In this document: positions 28,301 to 37,600 of the stretch, one piece after another
Layout: the number at the start of each line of letters is the position of its first letter
How positions within the stretch are numbered: position 1 is the stretch's first letter
Assembly: GCA_034509425.1 (NCBI GenBank)
Contig: JAVTVJ010000015.1
Location: forward strand, 372,001-436,000
From: Eopsaltria australis
Lineage: Eukaryota; Chordata; Aves; Passeriformes; Petroicidae
Direction of reading: 5' to 3'
DNA: 64,000 nt
Notes under the pieces: model-generated
The model's database searches: none
Told to the model about the DNA's origin: nothing
The model's input: only the letters and a program-made list of their open reading frames with translations
Program-made: the position numbers and the translations under genes

Positions 28301-29026
28301 TTCAGGGACTCTTAGGAAATTAACATGTTTACAGTCGCAATAGAATTTAAACTCAACACTTGTCACAGCCATGGACGGGCATCAGGGCACTTAGGTCAGA
28401 GTACAGATTTCATTTCCGACAACTTGAAGGTGAAGCCGGGGCCATTTCAGCCAGGATAATAAAAGAAACCCCTGGTAGCAGAGCTCTTCTCCCCCACCTC
28501 ACTACTCCTCGCGCAGCCAAAACAAGCCCCCCGCGGGCTCCGGGCCCGCCATCCGGGGCTGCCAGCCGGCAGCGCGCCCCGGCAGCCGCGCCGCTCCCTC
28601 CTGCCCTCCCCCGGAGGACGCTGACCTCGGTGCCTCCCGGCCGCCCGCCCGCAGCCCGGGCCAGGCCGAGGCCCCGCCGCACCCAGAGGCCGCTCCCCGC
28701 CTGGCACAGCTGCGGGAAGCGAGCGGCGGGAAGCGCGGGGAACGGCGCTGCCTCCCTGCCCTTGTCACCCGCCTCCACTTTCCCAGCACCGGGAGGGATG
28801 TCGAGCCGCCCCCGGGAGCGGGGTGGGGGGGAAGGCGGCGAGGGGAATGAGGTCGGTCCCTCCGGCAGCCAAGCGGCCCCGGGGGCGGGGGGCGCCGCCC
28901 GTGCCGGCCCGCTCGAGCCCCCCCGCTCCTCCCTCACCAGGTGTCGCCCTTGCGGAGGGCGGTTTTGAGCAGCGCCGCGACGTCCGTGCGCTGGGTCTCC
29001 AGATCCGCCGCGCCTCCCTCCGCCAT
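4337..29026 (-). CDS. USP15: USP15, 5' part: coding exons 1-6 (residues 1-227)
   Basis: Ubiquitin carboxyl-terminal hydrolase 15 is a cysteine protease that removes ubiquitin from substrates in TGF-beta/BMP, COP9-signalosome and innate-immune pathways, in cytosol and nucleus. Six exons were read on the minus strand: 29026-28938, 18063-17936, 14898-14768, 12121-11995, 7026-6881 and 4398-4337. Lengths 89, 128, 131, 127, 146 and 62 bp join in frame to 227 codons plus two bases, with AG/GT at every intron border. The product starts [10 protein letters not shown] and contains the DUSP hallmark YPGPI (residues 61-65) and a UBL region with EKEIRKIF. The family is about 950-980 residues long, so only the N-terminal quarter is here; the Cys and His boxes lie beyond position 1. 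USP4 and USP11 share this architecture, but the residues match USP15 as I know it almost throughout. Intron 1 is about 10.9 kb. The gene is intact as far as seen. Confidence 0.97.
4399..6880 (-). other. USP15 intron 5 (2.5 kb)
   Basis: AT-rich intronic sequence between GTACAG (donor of exon 5) and the TGGTAG acceptor of exon 6. No repeat or conserved reading frame was recognised. Short open frames here show no family resemblance. Confidence 0.7.
6881..7026 (-). CDS. USP15: USP15 coding exon 5 (UBL domain)
   Basis: The acceptor is AAAACAG| and the donor GGACAG|GTACAG. It encodes residues 159-207: [32 protein letters not shown] and DAGLYQGQ. Together with exon 4 it forms most of the first ubiquitin-like domain. 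The exon ends on a codon boundary. Confidence 0.97.
8848..9000 (-). mobile_element. CR1 3'-end fragment
   Basis: It begins AGAATCATAG and continues with AAGGTTGGAAAAGACATCGA and GAGTCCAACTGAACACCAGC, the reverse complement of a standard avian CR1 3' end. It therefore has the same orientation as USP15. About 150 bp, diverged, and truncated at its 5' side as CR1 copies usually are. Confidence 0.85.
9791..9820. repeat. Perfect 15-bp tandem duplication
   Basis: CTGGGATTAGCATCT occurs twice head to tail with no mismatch, within USP15 intron 4. This is probably a recent slippage or small duplication. Confidence 0.9.
11995..12121 (-). CDS. USP15: USP15 coding exon 4 (DUSP-UBL junction)
   Basis: The acceptor is TTTTTCAG| and the donor AATAG|GTATGC. 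It encodes residues 117-158 plus the first base of Asp159, with [17 protein letters not shown] followed by LKLCENGN and [11 protein letters not shown]. This is the beginning of the first ubiquitin-like domain, which packs beside the DUSP domain in USP15 and its paralogues. Confidence 0.97.
12122..14767 (-). other. USP15 intron 3 (2.6 kb)
   Basis: AT-rich intron with no repeat, RNA gene or conserved frame recognised. Confidence 0.7.
14768..14898 (-). CDS. USP15: USP15 coding exon 3 (end of DUSP domain)
   Basis: The acceptor is TTCTAG| and the donor CAAG|GTACTT. It encodes residues 73-116, including [23 protein letters not shown] and GQEPIARK, which close the DUSP domain. Compared with the mammalian protein as I recall it, Ser76 and Arg99 are small conservative differences (Ala and Lys in human). 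The exon ends exactly on a codon boundary. Confidence 0.97.
14899..17935 (-). other. USP15 intron 2 (3.0 kb)
   Basis: AT-rich intron with no repeat or RNA gene recognised. The open frames in it are short and unrelated to any family I know. Confidence 0.7.
17936..18063 (-). CDS. USP15: USP15 coding exon 2 (DUSP core)
   Basis: The acceptor is TTTTAAG| and the donor AAAG|GTAAC. The exon completes Trp30 and runs to the first base of codon 73. It encodes [18 protein letters not shown] and the DUSP hallmark PGPI (residues 62-65) followed by DNSGLLK. The 128 bp length keeps phase with exons 1 and 3. Confidence 0.97.
19989..20396 (-). mobile_element. Solo LTR of an avian ERV
   Basis: The left end reads TATCCTGGTTTGAGAATGG and the right end GGCCAAAACCAGAACA. 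These form imperfect terminal inverted repeats (TGTCCTGG-like against CCAGRACA). The segment before the right end, with AAAAATTAACTCTGTCC, matches the familiar start of avian ERV LTRs read on the other strand. About 408 bp. A clean target-site duplication could not be confirmed (TCTCTT-like left, TCTCAT right). Strand is by analogy with the element at 56 kb. Confidence 0.72.
22004..22220 (+). mobile_element. CR1 3' fragment
   Basis: It shows the CR1 phrases GAGGGTGGCTGGTCACTGGA, ACAGGCTCCCTAGGGATGTG and TTCAATGTCCCTTATGGGTT near the 3' end. Diverged and inactive, it lies in USP15 intron 1, antisense to the gene. Confidence 0.88.
22221..22362. repeat. Probable interspersed repeat, LTR-derived
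   Basis: The stretch containing GAAGCTTCTGGCAGCTTCTC and GCCACCCCTGTAGCACCCCC resembles a segment common in passerine LTR elements, abutting the CR1 piece. The boundaries and family are uncertain. Confidence 0.4.
24352..24449 (+). mobile_element. CR1 3'-end fragment (about 100 bp)
   Basis: ATGGCCTGACTCTTGGGGAT, CCCTGTGCAGGGCTGAGCTG and CCTTCCAGCTCAGCATGTTC, then TTCTGTGAA, follow the CR1 3' consensus closely. Heavily 5'-truncated; in USP15 intron 1. Confidence 0.88.
25245..25445 (-). mobile_element. Possible ancient CR1 remnant
   Basis: CACATGTGGACACCAGAACTGGACAG followed by a region with TTGTTCCCTTAGCCACTA faintly matches the reverse complement of the CR1 3' region (the 'agaactggacacagtac' stretch). 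Very diverged; it may instead be unique intron. Confidence 0.35.
28938..29026 (-). CDS. USP15: USP15 coding exon 1 (residues 1-29 plus two bases)
   Basis: The ATG lies at 29026-29024 in the context AAGATGGCGG. It is followed by 29 codons ending KGDT and the first two bases of the Trp30 codon. The donor is CTG|GTGAG. This start gives the usual USP15 N-terminus. An upstream in-frame reading extends to 29266 but is GC-rich promoter sequence with no family resemblance, so the downstream ATG is preferred. Confidence 0.96.
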
Positions 29027-29029
29027 CTT
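29020..29029 (-). promoter_or_regulatory. YY1-type motif over the USP15 start codon
   Basis: On the minus strand the sequence reads AAGATGGCGG, the classic YY1 site. It coincides with the initiating ATG and the next two codons (Ala, Glu). YY1 sites at this position and orientation, just inside the transcript, are common in mammalian housekeeping genes. Binding here is inferred. Confidence 0.7.
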
Positions 29030-29076
29030 CTCCGCCCGGCAGCGGCAGCGGCGGCAGGGGCAGGACCACGCCGCGC

Positions 29077-29090
29077 TGCATGCTGGGAGT
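29077..29090 (-). promoter_or_regulatory. ZNF143/THAP11-like motif in the USP15 promoter
   Basis: On the minus strand the sequence reads ACTCCCAGCATGCA, close to the CCCAGCATGC core of the ZNF143 (Staf) site found in many CpG-island promoters. It sits about 50 bp upstream of the start codon. A TGACG half-site (CRE/AP-1 type) adjoins it at 29090-29094. Confidence 0.5.
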
Positions 29091-29239
29091 GACGCATTTG
29101 AGGGGCGGCCCCGGCCCCGCCCTTCCCGGGCAGCCGCGGGGCGGGGGCCGGAGCGGGCCCGGGCGGGGCAGCGCCCCCTCGCGGCTGGGAGGTCTGCCGT
29201 GCCGCCCCCCGTGAGGGCCGGGCTGGCTGCATTTCCCTC

Positions 29240-31403
29240 AGCGCCTTCAATGAGCGTGTGCATCATTAGATCCCTTCTGCCTCGCCACCAGAGGAGTGCT
29301 TTCCATCACCGTAACTCATATGATGGTACCGTCTGTGCAAATACCGTGCCGAGCTCGAACAGCCTGTGTGACTCGCATTAGCTTTTCCAGACCTTTGCAG
29401 AAACCAAGGGATAGTTTGATGTGTTTGTTTTGGTCGCTCTCACCTGAACCTTGTACAAACAGTGCAACCTGTTGCTTGGCATTTCACACACGCAGCAAGA
29501 AAAAAAAAAAAAGAAAAAAAGAAGGCCACATATTGCATTACATAATCAGGTTTTCTCTGTCTTCGCGTTTGCATAGAGATTTCAAATAATCAAAATGGTG
29601 TGGGGATTTAGGGCCAGGGTGCTGGTTACAAACATTTGAAAACGAGTTTGTTCTTGTAGACCTAGCTGGTGTAATGCACGCAATTGTACACTGAGCCCCC
29701 TTCCTCTGCTCAAGTCATTCCAGCCTGCTGCATTGTGTGACTAACACCAGGAATGTGTCTCAGGCTGCCAGTCAAGTATTATACGCTATTAGGCATTATT
29801 AGCTAATTAGCACATAGAATCTGATAGCATGCAGCTGCTACAAACAGCTATTTAGATATGTGCACTGCTAAAAAAAATGGAAGCAAGGCTGTTACACAGA
29901 CATGGTGGTACAAAGCTAAGTAAGTTTTTTGTCAGGATTATCAGCGAGGATGATGATATTGAAATGAAGGCAAAATTATAATACGGAAATCATATTGAAT
30001 ATGTAAGAACTCCCAGGAGCTCAAAGAGACTGGTGATGACATTCATCACTTCTCTTAAAAGCTGGAATGTGAAATTCCAGGAGGAGGCGCCAGTAAGTTA
30101 AAGGTAAATGTTGGGGAGAGCTGTGGATCTAATGACTGCATTTAATGAGAGAAAACTTAACTGGACAACAAGAAGAAGGTTTCCAGCCACTTCAGAAATA
30201 CATTTCTATATTAGAATCTCCAAATTTAGAAAGTACTTTGACAAGTTCCCACCCCACACACACCAGGGCTTGACAGATAAGAACACTCTGAAAGGTATCT
30301 CTGTGCCAAAACTGAATTTATACAGAAATTATATTTTCATGAAAATTTTGGGGAAAATATTTCTCATTCCACGGTGCTGGAAAACAGCTTCAATTGTTTA
30401 TCAGGCTGTAGCAGGACCATCAACATCTTACTTTGCCAAAAGGTTCACCTGGAGCCACCTATGCCTCTGTGCTTCGTGTTGCGTAAGTGCAGTTAGTCAG
30501 TGAAAGATCTCCTGTTCCTGAGTTCGGTCTATTTGTGGTACAGAAACGGATACTAGACAGGTATTAGGTGCTACTAATAGAGACAGCAAAGCATACACAA
30601 TGTGCCATTTGAAGCACAGCTTTAAGAAATGCCAAGGAGAGGCAAGAGTAAGACTGTTTCAAGAACTGCCAGTTCTTCACTTGAAACAGTTGTTTTTCAT
30701 AATGGAATAGTATCCTAAACTTAACTCACATTCTTGGAAAATGCATGTTAGTGTTAAATCCGAAGGTTTTTTTAAAGCTTTATCAACTGGCAAGGAATTG
30801 CTTCCAAGTACCTCTGTCCTAGACAGTGCCTGAGGATCTTTACATTTTAAACTGCCTGGTAAACAGAAACAACACTGGGCGTAGTGATGAATGACCTACC
30901 TTCTCTAATGAAACCCAAGCATTTGTACTACAGATTTATATCTTACTGCTTGTGTTAAAAGTGAATGCAGGATATTGTAAAGCTAGCTGAGGTGTCACCC
31001 CTTCCAGCTATCAGTGGGTCTTCATCCTTGCCTGACTTCATTGCTAATGGATGAATTTTTGTAAATATGTTTTTGTGGTTCTAAACCCTTGATGTTAAAA
31101 AAGGACACAATTAATACAATGTATAGCAGCACAGACATTCAGCAAGTGGGCTGCAGATAACAAACTGTGTAAACTGATGATTCTATTGATTCCCAATACA
31201 ACATAAAGTTTATGCTCTCAATCCTTGTTTTCAAGTCAATTAGTGGACTTGGCTAACGAAGCTTAAAATATGACTTGGTTTTTGGGGATATGAGAGGCTG
31301 TGCATCTCAGTAGTAGAAACTTCTGTTCACAATAAATTCTGTAAAAATAACAGACAACTGCAAGTCTCACTCACAGGCAATACAGAGTAATTCACTTCAC
31401 CAC
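29240..31403. other. Intergenic sequence upstream of USP15
   Basis: GC content falls quickly after the CpG island. An A-rich tract lies at about 29501-29520. No exon, repeat family or RNA gene was recognised. Confidence 0.6.
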
Positions 31404-31660
31404 TTTTTATTTTCTTTCAAGAGCTCGACCTGACCACAGCCACACCACTCCAACAAGTCCCTCCAGCTCAGAACCAGCACCACACCACTGCTCCCTCTGC
31501 CTCCCTTAGCTGGCCAGAAAGTACTCCTTGTCCCAGGAGGAGACTCCCTTTCCCCCACCACTGGCAAGGACATGAGGTGGCACAGGATAAGCCCCAAGTC
31601 CTGACCATGCCCCCTCCTAGCTACTGGAACATGAACCCAGTCCTCGCTGGAACCAGGACA
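31404..31660 (-). mobile_element. Truncated ERV LTR fragment
   Basis: The right end GCTGGAACCAGGACA is the reverse complement of a TGTCCTGGTTCC LTR start. The inside (GAGCTCGACCTGACCACAGC, GGCAAGGACATGAGGTGGCA, GATAAGCCCCAAGTCCTGAC) resembles an LTR seen in other birds. The left part is probably missing. ACCAC occurs just outside both ends (31398-31402 and 31661-31665), which may be chance. A 126-codon open frame on the minus strand overlaps it and is not a gene. Confidence 0.5.
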
Positions 31661-34600
31661 ACCACCTATACCACACCTGGGAATTTGTGGAGGGGGAAAA
31701 GAGGGCTTCAGATTTCCCTCTCTAGTGATCCGTGGTGATACTACAGCCACTAGTGGCTGCATGAATTTCCTTCTCATGCAGCTGCATGTGACATAGCTGC
31801 ATCAGACATAGAGCTTGACATATTAGAATGAATACAATGAATGTATTTTCTATGCAGTATTCACACATGTACTTTAGGAAAATATAGGTAATTTCACTTT
31901 CGGTTGGGAAATCTGATGGAAACCCTTGTAGGGCTAATTTTACTAACTGAATATGTTTTTGTGAATTCAAAGTGGAGCAAAAGGTCAATTACTAGTGCCA
32001 TGACTGCTGGTTTTGTTCCCTATCCTTTTCTTTTTCTGTATGAAAGTTTATAACTTTTAAATAGTGATGGGATTGCAAGTCTCTTTTAAACAGTTCAGTA
32101 AAAAACCCAAGAAAGCAGAAACAACTGTAGACTAAAGTTAAACAAGGAAGAGCAGGACTTCTGTAAGATAAACACGAGGGGAAGATACAGGAACAAAATT
32201 TCAGTATGTAACAAAACTGGGAACCTAAGAAAGCATGAGTTGAATGATGGACAGAAGCAGATAAGAATATACATTTTTTTAAAGAGAGAAAGAAAATGCA
32301 GCATAAATTTGACAGACTGAGAGATGGAGAAATAGCATGTAATTAAGATACCCATTTCTGTCCCAGACATAAAACTATGACTGCACTGTAGGTTTGAATC
32401 GTATTCCTAATCCAGTCTGTGCATCATCTGCACCTCATTCACATGAACGCAGCCATTTTAGACTCTTGTTTCAGCTACATTGAATTGAAATTACTGGCTA
32501 TTATTGCAATAACACACTTTTATTGGGATAAGAAAAAAAGCCAACATTTAAAAATGTGTTGATTTTCTATTCAGTCGATTTAATAAGACTGTTACATTTT
32601 TTCTACATTTCTAGTAATTAGTGTTACCATATTTAACTTTCATATGACAGAAAATGACTCTTGAGAAAGGAATGGATAGTTTTAAAATATGTATAAAGCT
32701 ACATGCTCAGTTTTTCTTTTATCTTCTTGCCTTGATGTACTAAGTTTAGGATCAGGCATCCAGGACAAGTTAAGTCAGAAAGATTGTAGATCTAAATGTA
32801 GGGGAATGATGATAGAGAAAATTTCAGTGAGGTTAACAAAGGGTGTCCCAAAAGTATTCCTAATTTAATAACAATGGAAGAAAAGCCAATGTCTTCCAAT
32901 TTCTCCAGTTTTGAACTTTTTAAATATTGGAGAGCACTTGTTTTTATTTTTAATTTTCTGAGGAATGATTTCTAATAACACTATGCAAAGAACTAGAAGA
33001 AATATAATCTAAATATTGTATATAGAAATAATAAAGTTATGTTCTACATTAACAAATGTAGTTAAAAAATTGTATTCCTATTGATTAATCATGTTAATGT
33101 ATGTTAAAATCTAATGGCCTAGGACTTGAAATAAGCTTTTTAAGGGTCTGATCAGATATTAATGTAAGCAATAATTACCCGTCTTCCACAAGATAAAATT
33201 ACTTTCCATTTCCTTGATTTAATGCTTTTTTCTACACAAACTCCCATGCTATTTTAGATTGCTACAAATTAGTTAGCATTTGTATGTGTCTTCAAAAATG
33301 TTTTTCTTTAGGAATTTTAAACACAGAAACTTATTTCAAAGGTATGATGGTTTAACCATGGTTGCCTGTATTTGATTTGGACATCAGAATAAATCCAAAT
33401 TTTCTCCTGTGGGGTTGCTAAATGAACTGTTTGGTTTTGAAGTCAATAGTGCATTCAATGTGCACAAAGCACGTCAACAATGTAATTCAAGAGCCATGGT
33501 TTTAAAAGGATGATTCATAATGTAGGCTTTAAGCACTAGGTGTTGGAAATATATGAAATCTAAACACAATGTAGAAGTTAGGTTTAGTAAGATTTTCACA
33601 TTGTGTGCTAAAAATAGAGTGCTATTCAGGAAAAATAATTTGTGCTTAAGTGGAAGGAGATAATGGTGAGATTTAAAGCAGGACCTCATACAGCCAACAG
33701 ACAAGTTGCAGAACTAAATGTTTTTGGCACAAGTAAAATTGTTTCAGCATATTTTTACTGTTTGGCTATCTAAAGTATGAATAAATTCACATTCAATTTG
33801 TTAACTAATTATCACTGAAATCCAGCAGAACATGCAGTAATATACCAAATGCATTAGAACAACTTCATATTTTACATGCTTAAACATGTATGTGTATGAA
33901 TGACAACCATTAAGGAAATACCTCATTGAAGGCATATTATTTTTTATACATCGCACACTGAATTACATAAAGGTATATTTTAACACTATACATTTTAGAT
34001 ATGTGGTCTCTGCTTTTCTTTTCTAAACCTCCTTAAGAATAAAACATTACTGTTACTATGGAATCTGGTTAGACTTATTGCAACCTGAAAATATATGCAT
34101 GCAGTCTTGTAAAGCAAAGAACTTTCCAAGTCGAGTGTCAGCACATCTGTAAAAGGAAAAATAAAACATTCTTGCTAAGAAATAAATATTTTGATGAAAA
34201 TATCTCAGACACAGAGAAGTTTTAGAAATTGAAAAATTCTTGAGTTACTGCTCTGGCATTCCAGAAGAAGCTGCAGGAGCTTTTGGTGATACGAGAATTT
34301 TTCATAGAGTTAGTGAAAGAGTACTTATTTTTATGAATGTGTTATCACTTGCTGGGTGCATGCAGGAGTACAGTGAAAGGAAGCAATGGCAAATTATGGT
34401 ACATACGTACAATTCAGTCATCCTGGAACCTGCTGCACAAAAAGCCTCTTTCACCTTCTGCAATGGGATCAAACTGCCTCCTGTAGTAGTACGTGGGAAA
34501 GTGATTTCCACTTCCAGCCTGGTGGGAAATACAATAGTTGATGGTGGTGAACAGGGGTTTGGTTGGCTCATGTGGGGTTTGGAGTTCACTGGTGCTTTAG

Positions 34601-37600
34601 GGAAAATGAACTTTAAAACCATGTCTCCTTCCTGCACGAGCAAGACACCTTTTAAGAGGGGCTTGGACTCTAATTGCCACAGTGTACTTAGGAAGAACTG
34701 AGTCTCAGGTATTTCCTGCAGTGCACATGGCTGATCCAGACTGAAAACAGATCCAAGGCACAGGATTGAGCATTTAGGGGGTGGAAGAACAGGTGGGAAT
34801 GGGAAAGTCTGTCTAAAAATGAGCTTAACCATAGACTCCTTGGTATATATCAACAGGTGTGTTTAGGCACCTGTTTTATCTCTTTATCTTGTTGACTTTG
34901 TAGCTTAAACCCCAGTCTACATCTAAACCTTGTGCTTGGGACAAACTATATTCTGCTCTCTGCTTCAGACTGCAAAAATTTGTGTTCTATTTTTTTATTT
35001 TTGCTAGCTGACACTAGAATAAATACAATTACTTAAAAGGGCCACATTAGCAATGGAAATATAGATATGCTTTTTTATTATTTTGGAGTTTGATATAAAT
35101 AGTAAATAGATTATTCAAGATTTCCCTTGAAAGAAGCAGCCTGAATTACTTCAGGGCATGGTCAGTCAGTATAGGTCAGACTCATGCCTTGTTCAGATAC
35201 TGACAAAATTATTTTACTATTGACATTTGGAATGACCTTCAACCTATAATGTATTAAAAAAAAAATCACTGATTGACGGCCAACCCTGTAAAATTAAATT
35301 ATTTCCTTTTGAATTTACAAACAAATACATAATGCATAATTTTTTTCTTTTTCTCTTTTTTCCTGAGGCGATGATGAAGCAGAAGTGGTTTCAAACAGCT
35401 CTAGGTCAGAGCTGCCACATCCCCCAGGCCCCAGTGTTGCCCCCATTTACTCCACACCTCCCTGTCCTTCTCACTCCATTTCCCTGCAGCTAAATCCAAG
35501 CATGCTAGGGCAGGACAGTTGCTGGAGAGGCCTGGCCTTTGCATCAGCTGTGGGACCTGGTTTTTGAACTGGACAAAAGTCAGAGTCACAACACACTTTT
35601 GTCACTGTCCTGCAGCTTTTGTGCTCATACTTACGTTTTTTATTTTACAGTTAATATTTGCATATGAAGGGGCACCGTTTTCTGCATTTTAGATAACTTC
35701 CCTTGATTGTATTGCAGTGCAAGAGAGCACTTTGGCTGAAGGGGTTGGCTGTGCACAAGGAAGGTGTGCTGTTCTCGCAGACCACAGGACACACCAGTGT
35801 GGTATGAGAGAGACCACTATGGTGAAATTTTGCTGGATACATTTTTACCTCTTGAGATACCATTTTCACTGCATTAACCTTGTCAGTCTCACAGAAAGTC
35901 TCCTCACCCTTTCTATTTGGGGTGATCTGTGTGAATATGTAGGAAAATATCCAGTGTGTAAAGGTGCTTGAGGCTAGAAGCAATTGAACTGAGGCTGTGG
36001 TTTCTTTAAACTAAATGTGTGTTCAGTCTTTTGTCATCCACACTTCTGCATTGTTGTCTTTTTGGTGGGATCCTGTATGGCATTATTTTTTTCTGAGAAA
36101 ATGGTGAATTTCCATCTCCCCAGCCATTGGCACCTTTTATTGATTCAAGCAGGAATACTGGAATATGATCCTCCATGATCTGCCCAGAACACACACACAA
36201 ACTTCAGTTAGATTCAGCTGGATCCAACAGCCTACAGAATTACAGTCATTTGCTTGGTATAACTCAGTGTTACTTTTATTCAAGAAAACATCTGAAAGTC
36301 TGGATTTCTATACACTAGAAAGCCAGTATACTTGTGTGCTTTCAGTTTGGACTAGATGGGATAGCTTAACTTATTAAACTACTCGGAGCAAACCCATTTT
36401 TCTTGACCATTTGTTCTTCCCTCCTGATCTGTGATAGCCCAAGAGTCTTTTGTTTCAGTTTGTGCTGGAAAGCCTGTTTCCATTATTTCTTGTCCACCTG
36501 TTTGTCTCTTTGAGGGCTGATAATGGCAAGTGGGAAAGCTGCTTTTACACTCTAGAGACAATTTGAGTAAGCTGGTTTGAGTTTTCTTTAGAATAAGCAG
36601 AACGTGTGTTTGAAGATTAGTGCGAGTACTTTCAAAATACTGTCTCATGGTAAAACTATGACATTAAAATTTCATATATTCTGTCAGTGGTTCTGATTGA
36701 TTCAGATGTCTCTGTAAATTGACTCATTGGCCTAAAAAGGTGTAATGAGAGTATGTGTTGCCCTTGATAACACAGGAAAGGAGTAAAAATTAAGAACAAG
36801 CTTACCATCAGAGACAGAACTTGCACTGGGACAGGGATGTCAGAGTGGAGGTGAGGTGAGTAAGCATAAGCTGTGACAGTGTGAAGGGGGGTGAAAGGAA
36901 GACTTGTATGGGCTTGATATTACATTATTAAAAAAAAAAAACAAACCAGGAGAAAGCACAACCAACACACCCAAATCTAACTCCAGAAAATTAATAAGGT
37001 GTATGGACTTTGGTTTTAAGCAATTGTTATCATCATTCTCAAACTTACCTATACGTGCAATTTCCAGGTGTACCATTAAGAAATTTTGCTTGCTATGGTT
37101 CCCACAACTGCATTAGTAATTGTACAGTTGTGTTACCAGACACTGAAATGGCTCTGAATCTATCTGCTGAGGATGATATTTTAAATTTGAAAGTGATAAA
37201 ATTTAACATTTCAGTCTTGTCACAGTGTGTTTAGCTACATCCTAAATTTTCACAGAACAGACCCATTTCTGTAAAAACAGCTCAAAAGGGATCATGATTA
37301 TAGATGAACATAGATGAGTCCACATGACTATTATTCATGCTTCATAAAAATTCTATTTAATTGTTAAAATCTGTTGCTATATGTTGATGATGCAATACAA
37401 TCTCAGGTCCGGAAGGGTAAGTGACCATTATAATGCAACAGAAAACAGCTTCATAATACAAAGGTATTAATTTAAGGGTGTTAATTTAAACAGTAGCTAA
37501 TAAAATCAAGCTAATTTTAAGTACATATTAAGAGCTAGACTAATCAAAGCATAAAAATATGACAGATTAAAAAAACAAAGTTCATTAATTTGGCATAGCA

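Larger units (their letters stand above)
18064..28937 (-). other. USP15 intron 1 (10.9 kb)
   Basis: The largest intron seen in this gene. It holds an LTR at 19989-20396, CR1 pieces at 22004-22220 and 24352-24449, a probable repeat at 22221-22362 and a possible ancient CR1 at about 25245-25445. The last 450 bases toward exon 1 belong to the CpG island. Elsewhere nothing was recognised. Confidence 0.75.
28480..29240. promoter_or_regulatory. USP15: CpG island, USP15 promoter and 5' end
   Basis: The base composition switches abruptly from AT-rich intron to very GC-rich, CpG-dense sequence around the first coding exon. GC boxes (CCCCGCCC near 29115 and GGGCGGGGC near 29161) and no TATA box at the expected place suggest a dispersed-start housekeeping promoter. 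Transcription probably begins between about 29,040 and 29,150 on the minus strand, but the exact site cannot be read from sequence. Several long open frames here on both strands are by-products of the GC richness. Confidence 0.9.

Noticed and set aside
28360..29381. Open frames of 86-223 codons on both strands around USP15 exon 1
   Set aside because: They overlap in several frames in a CpG island. The compositions are Pro/Arg/Ala/Gly rich with no domain. Only the short USP15 exon reading is supported by family similarity and a splice site.
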